From Bryobacterales bacterium (lineage in GTDB: Bacteria; Acidobacteriota; Terriglobia; Bryobacterales; Bryobacteraceae): DNA of 64,000 nt. Of the stretch, positions 1-8,576 are shown piece after piece (position 1 is the stretch's first letter; every line of letters begins with the position of its first letter). Both the position numbers and the translations under genes were made by a program. The stretch lies in assembly GCA_003164035.1 (NCBI GenBank), contig PLRS01000074.1, forward strand, positions 147,566 through 211,565, given 5' to 3'. The notes below the pieces were generated by a model. It saw only the letters and a program-made list of their open reading frames with translations, made no database searches and was not told the origin of the DNA.

Positions 1-3000
1 GCCTTTCCGGTCCAGGCCGTGCGGCTTCTTCACCTGGTCGCTGCGGGAGCCGCCAGCCACCATCGTGCGGATGAAATTCTTATTGTCCAGTTGGAACAGC
101 CAGTAGTGGTTCGGGTCGCGGAAACCGAGCACCCATTCGGTGCGCTTTCCCTTCACCGACTGAATCGTGAAGCGGATGTGGGCCTGGGAAAACTCCACCG
201 GAACGGGCACAATGTCTCCGCCCCGCCGCCGCAACACGCCCTGGTCCAGGGTCCAGCCGGCGGTCTTCTGCCAGTCGTCCAAAGTGAACGCGCGCGGAGC
301 CGGCGCGGAAACGTTGGCCACCGGTTTGAGCGCCAGAGTCGCGGTCACGGTACGATTAGCGGCTACCCTCACCGTGGCCGTGCCATCCTGGTAGCGCGGC
401 GCCGACCCGGTCACCGTGTAGTTGCCTTCCGGCACACTCGCGCTGCCTCCGGCGACCTCGCGATCCTTGGCTTCTCCCTCGCGCCGGATGCGCACGTGCG
501 CGTCGGCGGGATTGACATCGATCCGCAGGGTACCTAGAAGGCTCTCGAGCGCGGCTTCGAGCGCCACCGTCTTTCCCGGAGCGAACGTCTGCTCGCTCTC
601 GAGCGGCTTGAACTGCTCGTGCCGCACCTGCACCGAATGTTTGCCGGCTTCGAGACCGGTGGCCGAAAACTCGCCATCGGCGCCGGTGCTCCCGATGCGG
701 TTCCCGTCCAGCAGCACTTCACTGCCCGGCGGGGCGTGCTGAACGACAAGAATCGCCTTCTGCGCCGCCAGCACGAACTCCGCCTTGAGTTCCTGAAACG
801 CGTGCAACTCCACCGCCCGCTCGATGGGCGTGAAGCCGTCCTTCTGCACGCGAACGGTATACTTCCGCGGCGGCAGATAAACCAGCAGGTGCCCGTGTTC
901 GGTGCCGCGCTGGTAGGCGCCATTGATGAAGACATCGGCATGGTCTTCGCTGGCGACGATGTTCAGCACGCCCATATTCGCGCCGCTCAGCAGCGACGCA
1001 TAGACCGCGCCGGTGGGCTGGGACTCGAAAACCATTTTGTCGTGCTGTCCGGTCGGCCCATCCAGGATCAACTCGTGCGAGCCCGCGGCCAGGTCTTTGA
1101 ACTCGAGGCTGCCGGCGCCGAGATTGCCGGCCGGCTTTCCATCCAGCTTGGCCTGAAACCCGGTCATGCTGCCGTACAAGTGCGCCTCGGACCCGGCGGC
1201 CGCCAGCACGAATGCGCGCAGGTTGGTGGCTTGAATCGGGCCGGCCAGGCTGGGCACCTGGCCGGCGGCGATCTGGAGCGTGAACGAGGCCGCCGAACTG
1301 CCGCCCTTCACCGCGATCTCGTGCGTGCCGGCAGTAAGGTCGGCGATCTCGACGGCGCCGCCCTGGATGGGATGCGCCGCCGCCCCATCCAACTGGATGG
1401 AGCCATCGGCAAGATCGGTGGAAATGGCCAGTCGCGGCATCAGCGGCTGCAGTGTCAAAACGATGGGCGAGGAGGACGACGACGGGCGCTGGTCCGTCCG
1501 CACGGTGAAGTTCGCGCTCGCCGGCCGATAGCCGTCCAGGCGGGCCTCGGCCAGGTAGCTGCCCGCGCCCAATTCCACTTCGCACGCCGACGCGCCGCAC
1601 GGCTTTCCGTTCACTTCGATCTCGGCCGCGGCGGGCGACGCCGTCACCCTGACCTTGAACTTGCCGCCGATCGGCGGGGCTTCCGGCTTGTGGCGGCGGG
1701 CAATGGCGACACCGGCAATCACCACCAACAGAACCCCCATGAACGCCACCGCGCCCTGCAAAAAGGTCTTTCGACGGGCCGGAGTCCAGGCGGCCGTCAA
1801 GGCTCTTCGCCATTCCGGGGCGGGCCCTTGGGGAGAAGGCGGTGGCCCTGCCAGCGGCGGCGCCGGTGGAGGCGGAAACGGAATCGTCTCCTCGCCCGCG
1901 GGCACCGGGAGGCTAAGCGGTGGTGCCACCGGCGGGCCGGGCTTCTCCTTGACAACCGGTGGAGGCTCCGGCGCCGCCAGCTCCGGCGGCGGCGTGGTCG
2001 GCGGCACGGGCGGCGGCGCCCCGGGCGAGGGGGCTTTTTCCGCCGCGTCCTGCTTCAACAGTTGGGTAGCCTCCAGCGGGTCGCGCGGACGGGTGAGCTG
2101 TCGATCGGCTTCCACCTTGGCGCGCTGCAAGGTCGCCTGCAACTGCTGCAGCCGCGGCTCGTTGGGATAAGCGCCGAGCCCTTGCCCGGCCACAGCCAAC
2201 GCGCCCTCGATGTCGCCATCGGTCTGCAGCCTGCGCGACTGGGACAGGCACCAGGCGATGAAGTCGTCCCGCTTCCGGTCGGCGATGCGGCTGGCCAGGC
2301 TTTGCGCCAGCGCGTGCTTCGGCTCCAGCTCCAGCACCTCCCGCACGGCCCCGTCGGCCGCCTCCCATTCGGTATCCACCAGACGCCGCGCCCTGTCCAG
2401 CAGAGAGTTCATCAGCACGGTTCGGATCACGACATTCCGGGGATCCAGTTGATACCCCTCGTGGAGCGCGTCCAGCGCCTGTTCCGGAGAACCCTTTTCG
2501 ACTAGTTCGCGGGCGTGATCGAGGCACGCCAGGGCCTGAAACCCCCGTTCCCGATTCTTGCGTACCAGCTTTTGCAGCTCCAGCAGCTCCGCTTCGCCCG
2601 GAAATTCGGCCAGCGCGCTCTCCACCGTTTGCATGGCGCGCTCGTAGTCGCCGCCCTCCAGGTACTTGTCCGCCTGCTCCACCCAGCGCGCCTTCGTATT
2701 CTCGTGCGCCTGCTGGTCACGCCGCTTCATCAGGCGCTGAATCTCGAACACCAGGCCGGGCTGCTGGTCGTGGATCGATTTCAGGATCTGCCACTGGTCC
2801 AGGGCTTCGTTGAACTGCCCGCGATCCTCGAAAAAGCGCGCCTTGGCGACGATCGAATTCACCAGGTCCCGCTTGTCGCGCACCAGGCGCATGGCCCGCT
2901 CGAAGTGCGATTCGCCGGGATAGAGCTTCAGCGCCTCTTCGAGCATGGCCGCCCGTTTGTCCAAATCCGGCTCGGCTTCCACGCGCCGGTCGGTTTCCGC

Positions 3001-4677
3001 GATCACGCCCGACAGCTTTTGCCGCTGGCGCTCCTCGACGTCGAACTGCAGGGCCTGAAACAAAGCGTGGTTCGGATACTTGGCCAGGTACTGGCGGCAG
3101 GTGGCGGAAGCCGCTTCGAAGTTATCCTTGGACAGGTTGCGGCGCGCTTCCTCGTAGGAATTCTTCAGCGCGTTGTGCTCGGAGTGTACCTGGTTATAGA
3201 AATTCTGATATGTGCTGCTGCGGCCCGAATCGGATTCCGGCAGGTCCCGGTCCATGGCGATCAACACTTCCATCCGGCTGAAGGCGGCGGTGACTTCGCC
3301 CTTTTCCCAGGCGGTCATGGCGGCCTGGTACAGGCGCGATTTTTCCTCGCGCGTGCGCGACACTTCCTGCTCCCGGCGTCCCACTTCCGCCAGCAAGCCC
3401 AGCGCCTCGGTGTCGTTCGGCTTGAGGTTCACCACGTTTTCCAGGGCTTCGCGCGCCTGCCGGAACGCCTGGTTATCCAGGTGCTGCCGGCCCAGTGCGA
3501 TCCACTCGGAAATCTTGCGCGCACGGCGCTCTTTCTCCACCTGTTCCTTCAGCGAAAGCGCGTCCAGGTCTTCGGCGTCCAGCTCCAGCGCCTCCTGGAT
3601 CTTACGCAGCGCCAGCGGATATTCCGACGCTTCGAAAAAACGCCGCGCGCTGCCCAGAATTTGGCGGATGCGCGTCTGGCGGACGGCCTGGTCCACCTGC
3701 CGGCGCAGCATGGCGATCTCCTGGTCCAGGTGGCCCTCCGCCTCCAGCTCCGAAAGTACCTCGCTGGCGAAGCCGTAGTCGCCTTCTTCGAAACTGGTGG
3801 CGGCGCGCTGCAGGCGGGGCTTGATCTTCGAGCTGTCGAAGCACTCCAGGGGTTGGTTGCGCAACGCCTTTTCGAGCGAGTCGCCGAACTCGCGCATATT
3901 GAAGAACCGGTGCCAGGGCTGTTTGGCCATGCCCTTGTGAATCACCTGGCTGATCAGGTAGGAAACTTCGTGGTTGATCTCGGAAACCGGCGGGGGACTG
4001 TAGTGCCGGATCGCCTCCACCACCTCGGCCTCGTTGGCGCCGGTGAATGGCCGCCGCCGCGTCAGCGCCTCGTAGGTCACCACGGCCAGGGCGAAAAGGT
4101 CGGAAAGCGGCGTGGGCGGCTGGAGCTGCACCTGCTCCGGCGCCAGGTAATAAAGCGTTCCCCTTACCGTGGTCTTGGCGTCTGCGGCCGCTTGCCGCGC
4201 AATTCCGAAATCGATGATCTTGACCGAGTTGTCGTCCATCACGAAGATGTTGCTCGGCTTCACGTCGCGGTGCACCAGCCCCAGCTCGTGGGCGGCGTGC
4301 AATCCGCGGCACGCCTGTCCGATAATCTCCAGCGTTCCCGGCACGCTGAGGCGCGGATTGCCCTCCTTGATCAACCGGTCCAGCGTCACCCCCGGCAGCA
4401 GCGGCATCACGAAGAAAGGCTGCTTCACGCCACCCTGCTCGAATTCGCCAATATCGTAAATATTGACCACGTTGGGGTGGACCATGGTGGCCAGCAGGCT
4501 CCACTCCTTATAGAACAACTGCACGGTGGCCGGGTTATCGACGTCGAGAATGGTCTTCAACGCCACCTCACGCTTCATGAGCGTGTCGTAGGCCTTGTAC
4601 ACTACCCCCATGCCTCCACGGCCCAGGACGTCTTTGAGCTCGTAGCGCTCCTGCAGACTGGTTCGCTTTACCGCCAC
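1..4677 (-). CDS. Ser/Thr receptor protein kinase with TPR-like region and PEGA repeats (C-terminus cut by window edge)
   Basis: Transmembrane eukaryotic-type kinase, 1559 residues visible with no stop inside the window. The kinase domain (about 12-270) is complete: glycine loop G19-x-G21-G22-M-G24, Lys41, Glu58, catalytic HRDVKPSN with Asp138, DFG at 156-158 and APE at 179-181. A long helical TPR-like region (about 290-840) follows, then a Pro-rich linker, one membrane helix (about 972-991) and several PEGA-type beta repeats (about 1005-1450). The visible C-terminus resembles a lectin-like beta-sandwich. The GTG start at 4677 has a G-rich Shine-Dalgarno about 10 nt upstream. It is divergent from the PAAR gene, 44 bp away. 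By analogy with PpkA it may control the T6SS by phosphorylation; that role is inferred from position only. Confidence 0.93.
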   Translation of the reverse strand, partial: MAVKRTSLQERYELKDVLGRGGMGVVYKAYDTLMKREVALKTILDVDNPATVQLFYKEWSLLATMVHPNVVNIYDIGEFEQGGVKQPFFVMPLLPGVTLDRLIKEGNPRLSVPGTLEIIGQACRGLHAAHELGLVHRDVKPSNIFVMDDNSVKIIDFGIARQAAADAKTTVRGTLYYLAPEQVQLQPPTPLSDLFALAVVTYEALTRRRPFTGANEAEVVEAIRHYSPPPVSEINHEVSYLISQVIHKGMAKQPWHRFFNMREFGDSLEKALRNQPLECFDSSKIKPRLQRAATSFEEGDYGFASEVLSELEAEGHLDQEIAMLRRQVDQAVRQTRIRQILGSARRFFEASEYPLALRKIQEALELDAEDLDALSLKEQVEKERRARKISEWIALGRQHLDNQAFRQAREALENVVNLKPNDTEALGLLAEVGRREQEVSRTREEKSRLYQAAMTAWEKGEVTAAFSRMEVLIAMDRDLPESDSGRSSTYQNFYNQVHSEHNALKNSYEEARRNLSKDNFEAASATCRQYLAKYPNHALFQALQFDVEERQRQKLSGVIAETDRRVEAEPDLDKRAAMLEEALKLYPGESHFERAMRLVRDKRDLVNSIVAKARFFEDRGQFNEALDQWQILKSIHDQQPGLVFEIQRLMKRRDQQAHENTKARWVEQADKYLEGGDYERAMQTVESALAEFPGEAELLELQKLVRKNRERGFQALACLDHARELVEKGSPEQALDALHEGYQLDPRNVVIRTVLMNSLLDRARRLVDTEWEAADGAVREVLELEPKHALAQSLASRIADRKRDDFIAWCLSQSRRLQTDGDIEGALAVAGQGLGAYPNEPRLQQLQATLQRAKVEADRQLTRPRDPLEATQLLKQDAAEKAPSPGAPPPVPPTTPPPELAAPEPPPVVKEKPGPPVAPPLSLPVPAGEETIPFPPPPAPPLAGPPPSPQGPAPEWRRALTAAWTPARRKTFLQGAVAFMGVLLVVIAGVAIARRHKPEAPPIGGKFKVRVTASPAAAEIEVNGKPCGASACEVELGAGSYLAEARLDGYRPASANFTVRTDQRPSSSSSPIVLTLQPLMPRLAISTDLADGSIQLDGAAAHPIQGGAVEIADLTAGTHEIAVKGGSSAASFTLQIAAGQVPSLAGPIQATNLRAFVLAAAGSEAHLYGSMTGFQAKLDGKPAGNLGAGSLEFKDLAAGSHELILDGPTGQHDKMVFESQPTGAVYASLLSGANMGVLNIVASEDHADVFINGAYQRGTEHGHLLVYLPPRKYTVRVQKDGFTPIERAVELHAFQELKAEFVLAAQKAILVVQHAPPGSEVLLDGNRIGSTGADGEFSATGLEAGKHSVQVRHEQFKPLESEQTFAPGKTVALEAALESLLGTLRIDVNPADAHVRIRREGEAKDREVAGGSASVPEGNYTVTGSAPRYQDGTATVRVAANRTVTATLALKPVANVSAPAPRAFTLDDWQKTAGWTLDQGVLRRRGGDIVPVPVEFSQAHIRFTIQSVKGKRTEWVLGFRDPNHYWLFQLDNKNFIRTMVAGGSRSDQVKKPHGLDRKG

Positions 4678-4721
4678 GGTTCATGCCCCCGGTAACAATG
4701 TGATATATTACTGACCAAACG

Positions 4722-5042
4722 ATGGCAAAACAGTCCCGTCTCGGCGACCGCTCCCAGGTGCCTAAGGACTCCCACGGCAGGCCGTGCTGCAGCCACAACG
4801 CGATCGGACCGGCGGAAACCGGCTCTCCGAACGTGGAAGTGAACGGCCGGCCGGCGTTGCGCGTCAGCGATACCGGCGTTCACTCCCGGTGCTGCGGACC
4901 AAATACCTGGATCGCCACCGAGGGAAGCGCGACGGTCTTCATCAACAACCTGGAAGCGCACCGGTTGGGCGACCGGGACCAGCACTGTGGCGGCCCTGGA
5001 CAGATGGTCGAAGGCAGCGACGACGTTTTGGTCGGCGGGTAG
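4722..5042 (+). CDS. PAAR-domain T6SS spike-tip protein
   Basis: A 106-residue protein made entirely of the PAAR fold that caps the VgrG spike. It shows the alternating pattern of the family: GSPNVEVNGRPALRVSDTG, then GSATVFINNLEAHRLGD, then a final EGSDDVLVGG strand. Its His and Cys residues (CCSH, HSRCC, DQHC) are placed to bind the apex metal. There is no C-terminal toxin extension, so effectors would be loaded non-covalently. It is divergent from the kinase gene and convergent with vgrG, whose stop lies 6 bp away. A TATATT box at 4704-4709 could be its -10 element, leaving a very short leader. Confidence 0.88.
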   Translation: MAKQSRLGDRSQVPKDSHGRPCCSHNAIGPAETGSPNVEVNGRPALRVSDTGVHSRCCGPNTWIATEGSATVFINNLEAHRLGDRDQHCGGPGQMVEGSDDVLVGG

Positions 5043-5047
5043 CACCA

Positions 5048-7507
5048 TTATCCTCCGCTATTGTCCTCATCGGCCGTATTCGAGCCGGCTTGAGGACCAC
5101 TCGAAGCGCTGGCATCGCTGCCGCCGGCCTGTGTGCCTACATCCGGCGTGGCGGACGGGCTGCCCGTGGACGGGTCGACGGCGGCGTTCGACCCCGCGTA
5201 GTCGCCAGTGGAGGTCGGGTTCGGGCTACCCGGTGAAGTATTGGGATACTGGCTGCCGCCAGCCTGAGTGCCCACATCCGGCGCCGGGGTCAGGCTGCTG
5301 GGAGACACCCACCGGTTGGACGCCAGAGCGGCCAGTGTTCCCGCCGATGCGCCCGTGCTTGACGTCGGCGCCGCCGTGCCCGCGTTCGAGCCGGAGCCCG
5401 AACCACTCGATGCGGCCGGCGCGCCTGCGCTCGACGGGCTGGAACCGCCGGCGTTCCCGGTGCTCGAGGTAGCGCTCGATGGGGCCGGCACGGCGGCCGA
5501 TGGATTCACCAGATTGGGGATGGTGGAATAATTGGCCAGGTTTACCGGGTCCGGCAGGTTGGGAGGATTGGGCGGCGTGGGATTCGCGCTCTGCGCCCCC
5601 TGGGGCGTCGGCAAGCCGCAGTTGATCTGCACTTTCGAGCCCTGAATCACAACCCCGGACTGGGTACAATCGATGAAACTGTTGCCGCCCGCGCCGATGA
5701 ACGTAATCCCGTTGGCGGCTTCCAGCACAATCCTGCCGCCCGCCTTCAGATGGATATCGCCGCCGGCTTGCAAAATGAAATTGCCGCCGGCCTTTTCGTT
5801 GATGTCGCTCGAGACGTTCAGCGACATCTGCTTCTGAATGCTCTGGTTCAAACTGCCCTTCACCGTGCTGTTCTTGTCGCCTTCCACCATCTCGATCTGG
5901 TTGCGCTGGATCTGCAGCGTCCGATCGCGAACCACCACCTCCACGGTGTCGTTCTCGGTCGAGATCTGCATGTCTTTTTGGGCGTGAATGACGAACAGCT
6001 CGTCGCCCTCGGTATCCACGAACCGCAATTCGTTGAACTCGGCCGGCTTGCCGTTCTTGGTGCTGTGAGTCTTGACGCCGCTCCAGTTCTTGTTATCGGG
6101 CAGCGTGTAAGGAGGGTGATTGACGTGGTTGTAGAGACACCCGGTGATCACCGGCCGGTCGGGGTCCCCCTCCAAAAACTGGACGATCACTTCCTGTCCC
6201 ACCCGCGGCAGCCAGATATGCCCGAATCCGAAGCCGGCGATGGGCTGCATCACGCGGATCCAGCACGAGCTGTTCTCGTCGGGTTCCTTGCGGTCCCAGT
6301 GGAAGTGAACCTTCACCCGGCCGAAGTCGTCGGTGTAGATCTCCTCTCCCTTGGGCCCCACCACGTGGGCGGTCTGCATGCTCGCGATATTCGGCGTCTC
6401 GGTCTTTCGGGTGGGACGAAACTGCACCGAGGAGGGCATGGTACTGAAGGTGTTCTCGTAAGTGGCTTCCCCTGTGTCCGCGCCGGCGCCCCACGACCCT
6501 TCATGCCCGTTGTGAGTCACCTTGGTGATGAGATAGTTGATGTTCTGCTCGGGCCGCTCGTGCTGGGTCAGATCGAAGCGATAGCCGGGCATCATCGAGC
6601 GGCAGTTGCCGTGGCCGCTGACCTGGGTCCGGTCGAACTCCAGCTCTTCCTGGCGCAGGTCCCCCCAGTCGGGAGCGTCTTTTTCCCAATCGAACTCGCC
6701 CGGATAATCGTAGATCTCGAGCGTGCGGCTGCTGCCCATGAACTGCTGCGAGGGAGCTTCGTAGTACAACTTATGCGACGGTATCTCGAAGTTAAAGTCT
6801 TTGTGAGCGTACTTATTCGGTTTGATGACCTTGGTCATGTTGGAGACGAAGACCGTATCTTCGTCGCGGAATAAGCCGGCTCCTTCCTGGTGCTCCACCC
6901 GAATGGCCGATTGGTACGGGCACGGCAGGTGCGCCGAGAGGTGGTCCACCAGCATCATGGTGTGCTTTCCCGGCTCGTGCTTGAAATAATAGTAAACTCC
7001 CTCCACCTCCATCAGGCGCGAAACGAAGTCGAAGGCGGTTTCCTGGTACTGGCAGCAGTTGATCCATTTGGCGTGCCGGTCGCCCAGGCTCTTGACGTCG
7101 TAATCGCGAAAGCCGTATTTCTGGAACGTCGCTTCAACCACCTGGACGATGGTCTTCTCCTGGTAGATCAGGCTGTCGGTGGTTTGAGTGAGATACCACA
7201 GCCAGGGAACCATTTCGGCCGAATAGTACGCCAGCCGCCCTTCGTGGCGGAGCGGTTCGAAGCGGTTGATGTAGCCGTTGAAATACCGGAAGACGTTCTT
7301 GTCGCGCTGGCGAATGCCCACCGTCACGTTGCGGTCGATGATCTGGTCCCAATCGATACCGAAATCTTCGGAAACCAGCTCCAACTCGAATTTATAGATC
7401 TCCGACAGCTCTTCGGTGCCGCGGAAGCTGTTCACCAGGAGTTTGTCCGGTCCCAGCGGACTGTCGAAGCTGAACAGCCGATCGTGTTGGGTGATTAGTC
7501 CGGCCAT
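5048..7507 (-). CDS. vgrG: T6SS spike protein VgrG (TssI) with Ser/Gly/Pro-rich tail
   Basis: Trimeric spike protein of 819 residues. The N-terminal two thirds show the gp27-like base (starting ITQHDRLFSFDSPLGPD) and the gp5-like OB fold with DDFGRVKVHFHWDR, SCWIRVMQ and GQEVIVQFLEGDPDRPVITG, followed by the beta-helix with GG-rich repeats (GGNFILQAGGDIHLKAGG). From about residue 640 the chain becomes a low-complexity Ser/Gly/Pro/Ala/Asn tail of roughly 170 residues with two copies of PDVGTQAGGS. No enzymatic domain is recognisable in the tail, which may be a flexible adaptor for PAAR or cargo. It is the last gene of the leftward T6SS block, 10 bp after tssG. Confidence 0.95.
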   Translation of the reverse strand: MAGLITQHDRLFSFDSPLGPDKLLVNSFRGTEELSEIYKFELELVSEDFGIDWDQIIDRNVTVGIRQRDKNVFRYFNGYINRFEPLRHEGRLAYYSAEMVPWLWYLTQTTDSLIYQEKTIVQVVEATFQKYGFRDYDVKSLGDRHAKWINCCQYQETAFDFVSRLMEVEGVYYYFKHEPGKHTMMLVDHLSAHLPCPYQSAIRVEHQEGAGLFRDEDTVFVSNMTKVIKPNKYAHKDFNFEIPSHKLYYEAPSQQFMGSSRTLEIYDYPGEFDWEKDAPDWGDLRQEELEFDRTQVSGHGNCRSMMPGYRFDLTQHERPEQNINYLITKVTHNGHEGSWGAGADTGEATYENTFSTMPSSVQFRPTRKTETPNIASMQTAHVVGPKGEEIYTDDFGRVKVHFHWDRKEPDENSSCWIRVMQPIAGFGFGHIWLPRVGQEVIVQFLEGDPDRPVITGCLYNHVNHPPYTLPDNKNWSGVKTHSTKNGKPAEFNELRFVDTEGDELFVIHAQKDMQISTENDTVEVVVRDRTLQIQRNQIEMVEGDKNSTVKGSLNQSIQKQMSLNVSSDINEKAGGNFILQAGGDIHLKAGGRIVLEAANGITFIGAGGNSFIDCTQSGVVIQGSKVQINCGLPTPQGAQSANPTPPNPPNLPDPVNLANYSTIPNLVNPSAAVPAPSSATSSTGNAGGSSPSSAGAPAASSGSGSGSNAGTAAPTSSTGASAGTLAALASNRWVSPSSLTPAPDVGTQAGGSQYPNTSPGSPNPTSTGDYAGSNAAVDPSTGSPSATPDVGTQAGGSDASASSGPQAGSNTADEDNSGG

Positions 7508-7517
7508 AACTATCCCG

Positions 7518-8576
7518 TTATCCGTCCCACAAGCGGAACACCGTCTCGTCCGGGTCGCGGTCGAGCGGGCGGGTGAAGATCCAACCCAGCCAGCCCAGCC
7601 GCGGCGGCTCGGCGCCCGCAGCTTCGAGGCCGAATCGAGGCGCTTCCTCGCGCTTCAAAATCAATTGGACTTCCACGTCCAGGTCTTCGCCGCAAAAAAA
7701 ACGCGCCATGGCCTTCAGCGGCTCGTATGCGCTGCCGCCCGGCAGGAACCGGCGGTACTGGTCGATACTCATGGGCCCCAGACGCACCCGCACCACCGAC
7801 TGCTGGTCCCACACCTCGTCGCCCAGCACCATGCCCACTCCCAACGATTCGGATTTCGAAAAGCCTCCCTGCAACCGGGTTCGCGACCCCGCCCCGAGCG
7901 GTCGCCAGGAGCCCGCGAAAGGATGCACCTCGACCGGGACCCCAAAGTAGTGGCTCAACATTCCCCGAAACGCCGTCGCTGAACGGGGAAACTGCGCCAG
8001 CAGCCCTTCATAGCAGATCAACGCCTGGTCGGGAACCGCCTGCCGGTTCTCCAACCCGCGCGTTCCCAGCCCGATCAGCCCGAGCAAATACCTTTCGGTG
8101 AACGGATCCCCGCCGCCGCGTTCGTAAGCCACCGGAAACCGGTATTTCTCCCACGCCCGGTAGAGGAGGGAAATCATCCGGTGATTGAAAATATCCAGGA
8201 AGTCGCGAAGGGTCGCGTCTTTGACATACAGCCGTTCCAGGATCAGCTCGGTGTAGCGCGTCGGCAGAACCCCTAAAGGTCCGTCCAGCCCGAAGAAGTT
8301 CACCGTCATCTTCGGGGGCGCGTCCGGGCTCTCCTCAAGCGACTGGATTTCCGCCGCGGGGAAGGCCAGCGACGGGTGCGTTCCCAGGCGCAAGGGTTCC
8401 CGCGCCGGGTGGACGAACGATCCGATCGGCTCGGCCGCGCCCCTGGCTCGCTGCACCAGGCGCACGGCCTGGAAGAACGAGTAGTCCCACGGCCTGGCGC
8501 GCAATGGGCCAGGCAGCGGGGACCTCGTTACAGATGTGTTTACAGCAGAATCCGGTTGCCCGCTCTCGGCTCCCAT
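7518..8576 (-). CDS. tssG: T6SS baseplate protein TssG (VasB/ImpH)
   Basis: Baseplate wedge subunit of 352 residues, near the usual TssG length. Family hallmarks include PWDYSFFQAVRLVQR near the N-terminus, MTVNFFGLDGPLGVLPTRYTE, the FLDIFNHRMISLLYRAWEKYR block, and the LARFPRSA-like and HYFGVPVEVHPF segments. The reading frame stays open far upstream, but the ATG at 8576 is the right start: it follows an AAAGGAGAT Shine-Dalgarno and overlaps the tssF 3' end by 37 bp, typical of coupled baseplate genes. TssG and two copies of TssF form the wedge with TssE and TssK (family knowledge). Confidence 0.93.
   Translation of the reverse strand: MGAESGQPDSAVNTSVTRSPLPGPLRARPWDYSFFQAVRLVQRARGAAEPIGSFVHPAREPLRLGTHPSLAFPAAEIQSLEESPDAPPKMTVNFFGLDGPLGVLPTRYTELILERLYVKDATLRDFLDIFNHRMISLLYRAWEKYRFPVAYERGGGDPFTERYLLGLIGLGTRGLENRQAVPDQALICYEGLLAQFPRSATAFRGMLSHYFGVPVEVHPFAGSWRPLGAGSRTRLQGGFSKSESLGVGMVLGDEVWDQQSVVRVRLGPMSIDQYRRFLPGGSAYEPLKAMARFFCGEDLDVEVQLILKREEAPRFGLEAAGAEPPRLGWLGWIFTRPLDRDPDETVFRLWDG

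Noticed and set aside
619..4695. Two long plus-strand open frames (about 630 and 730 codons) opposite the kinase gene
   Set aside because: They are antisense shadows in GC-rich DNA. The minus strand encodes a continuous kinase/TPR/PEGA protein with recognisable motifs; the plus frames show none.
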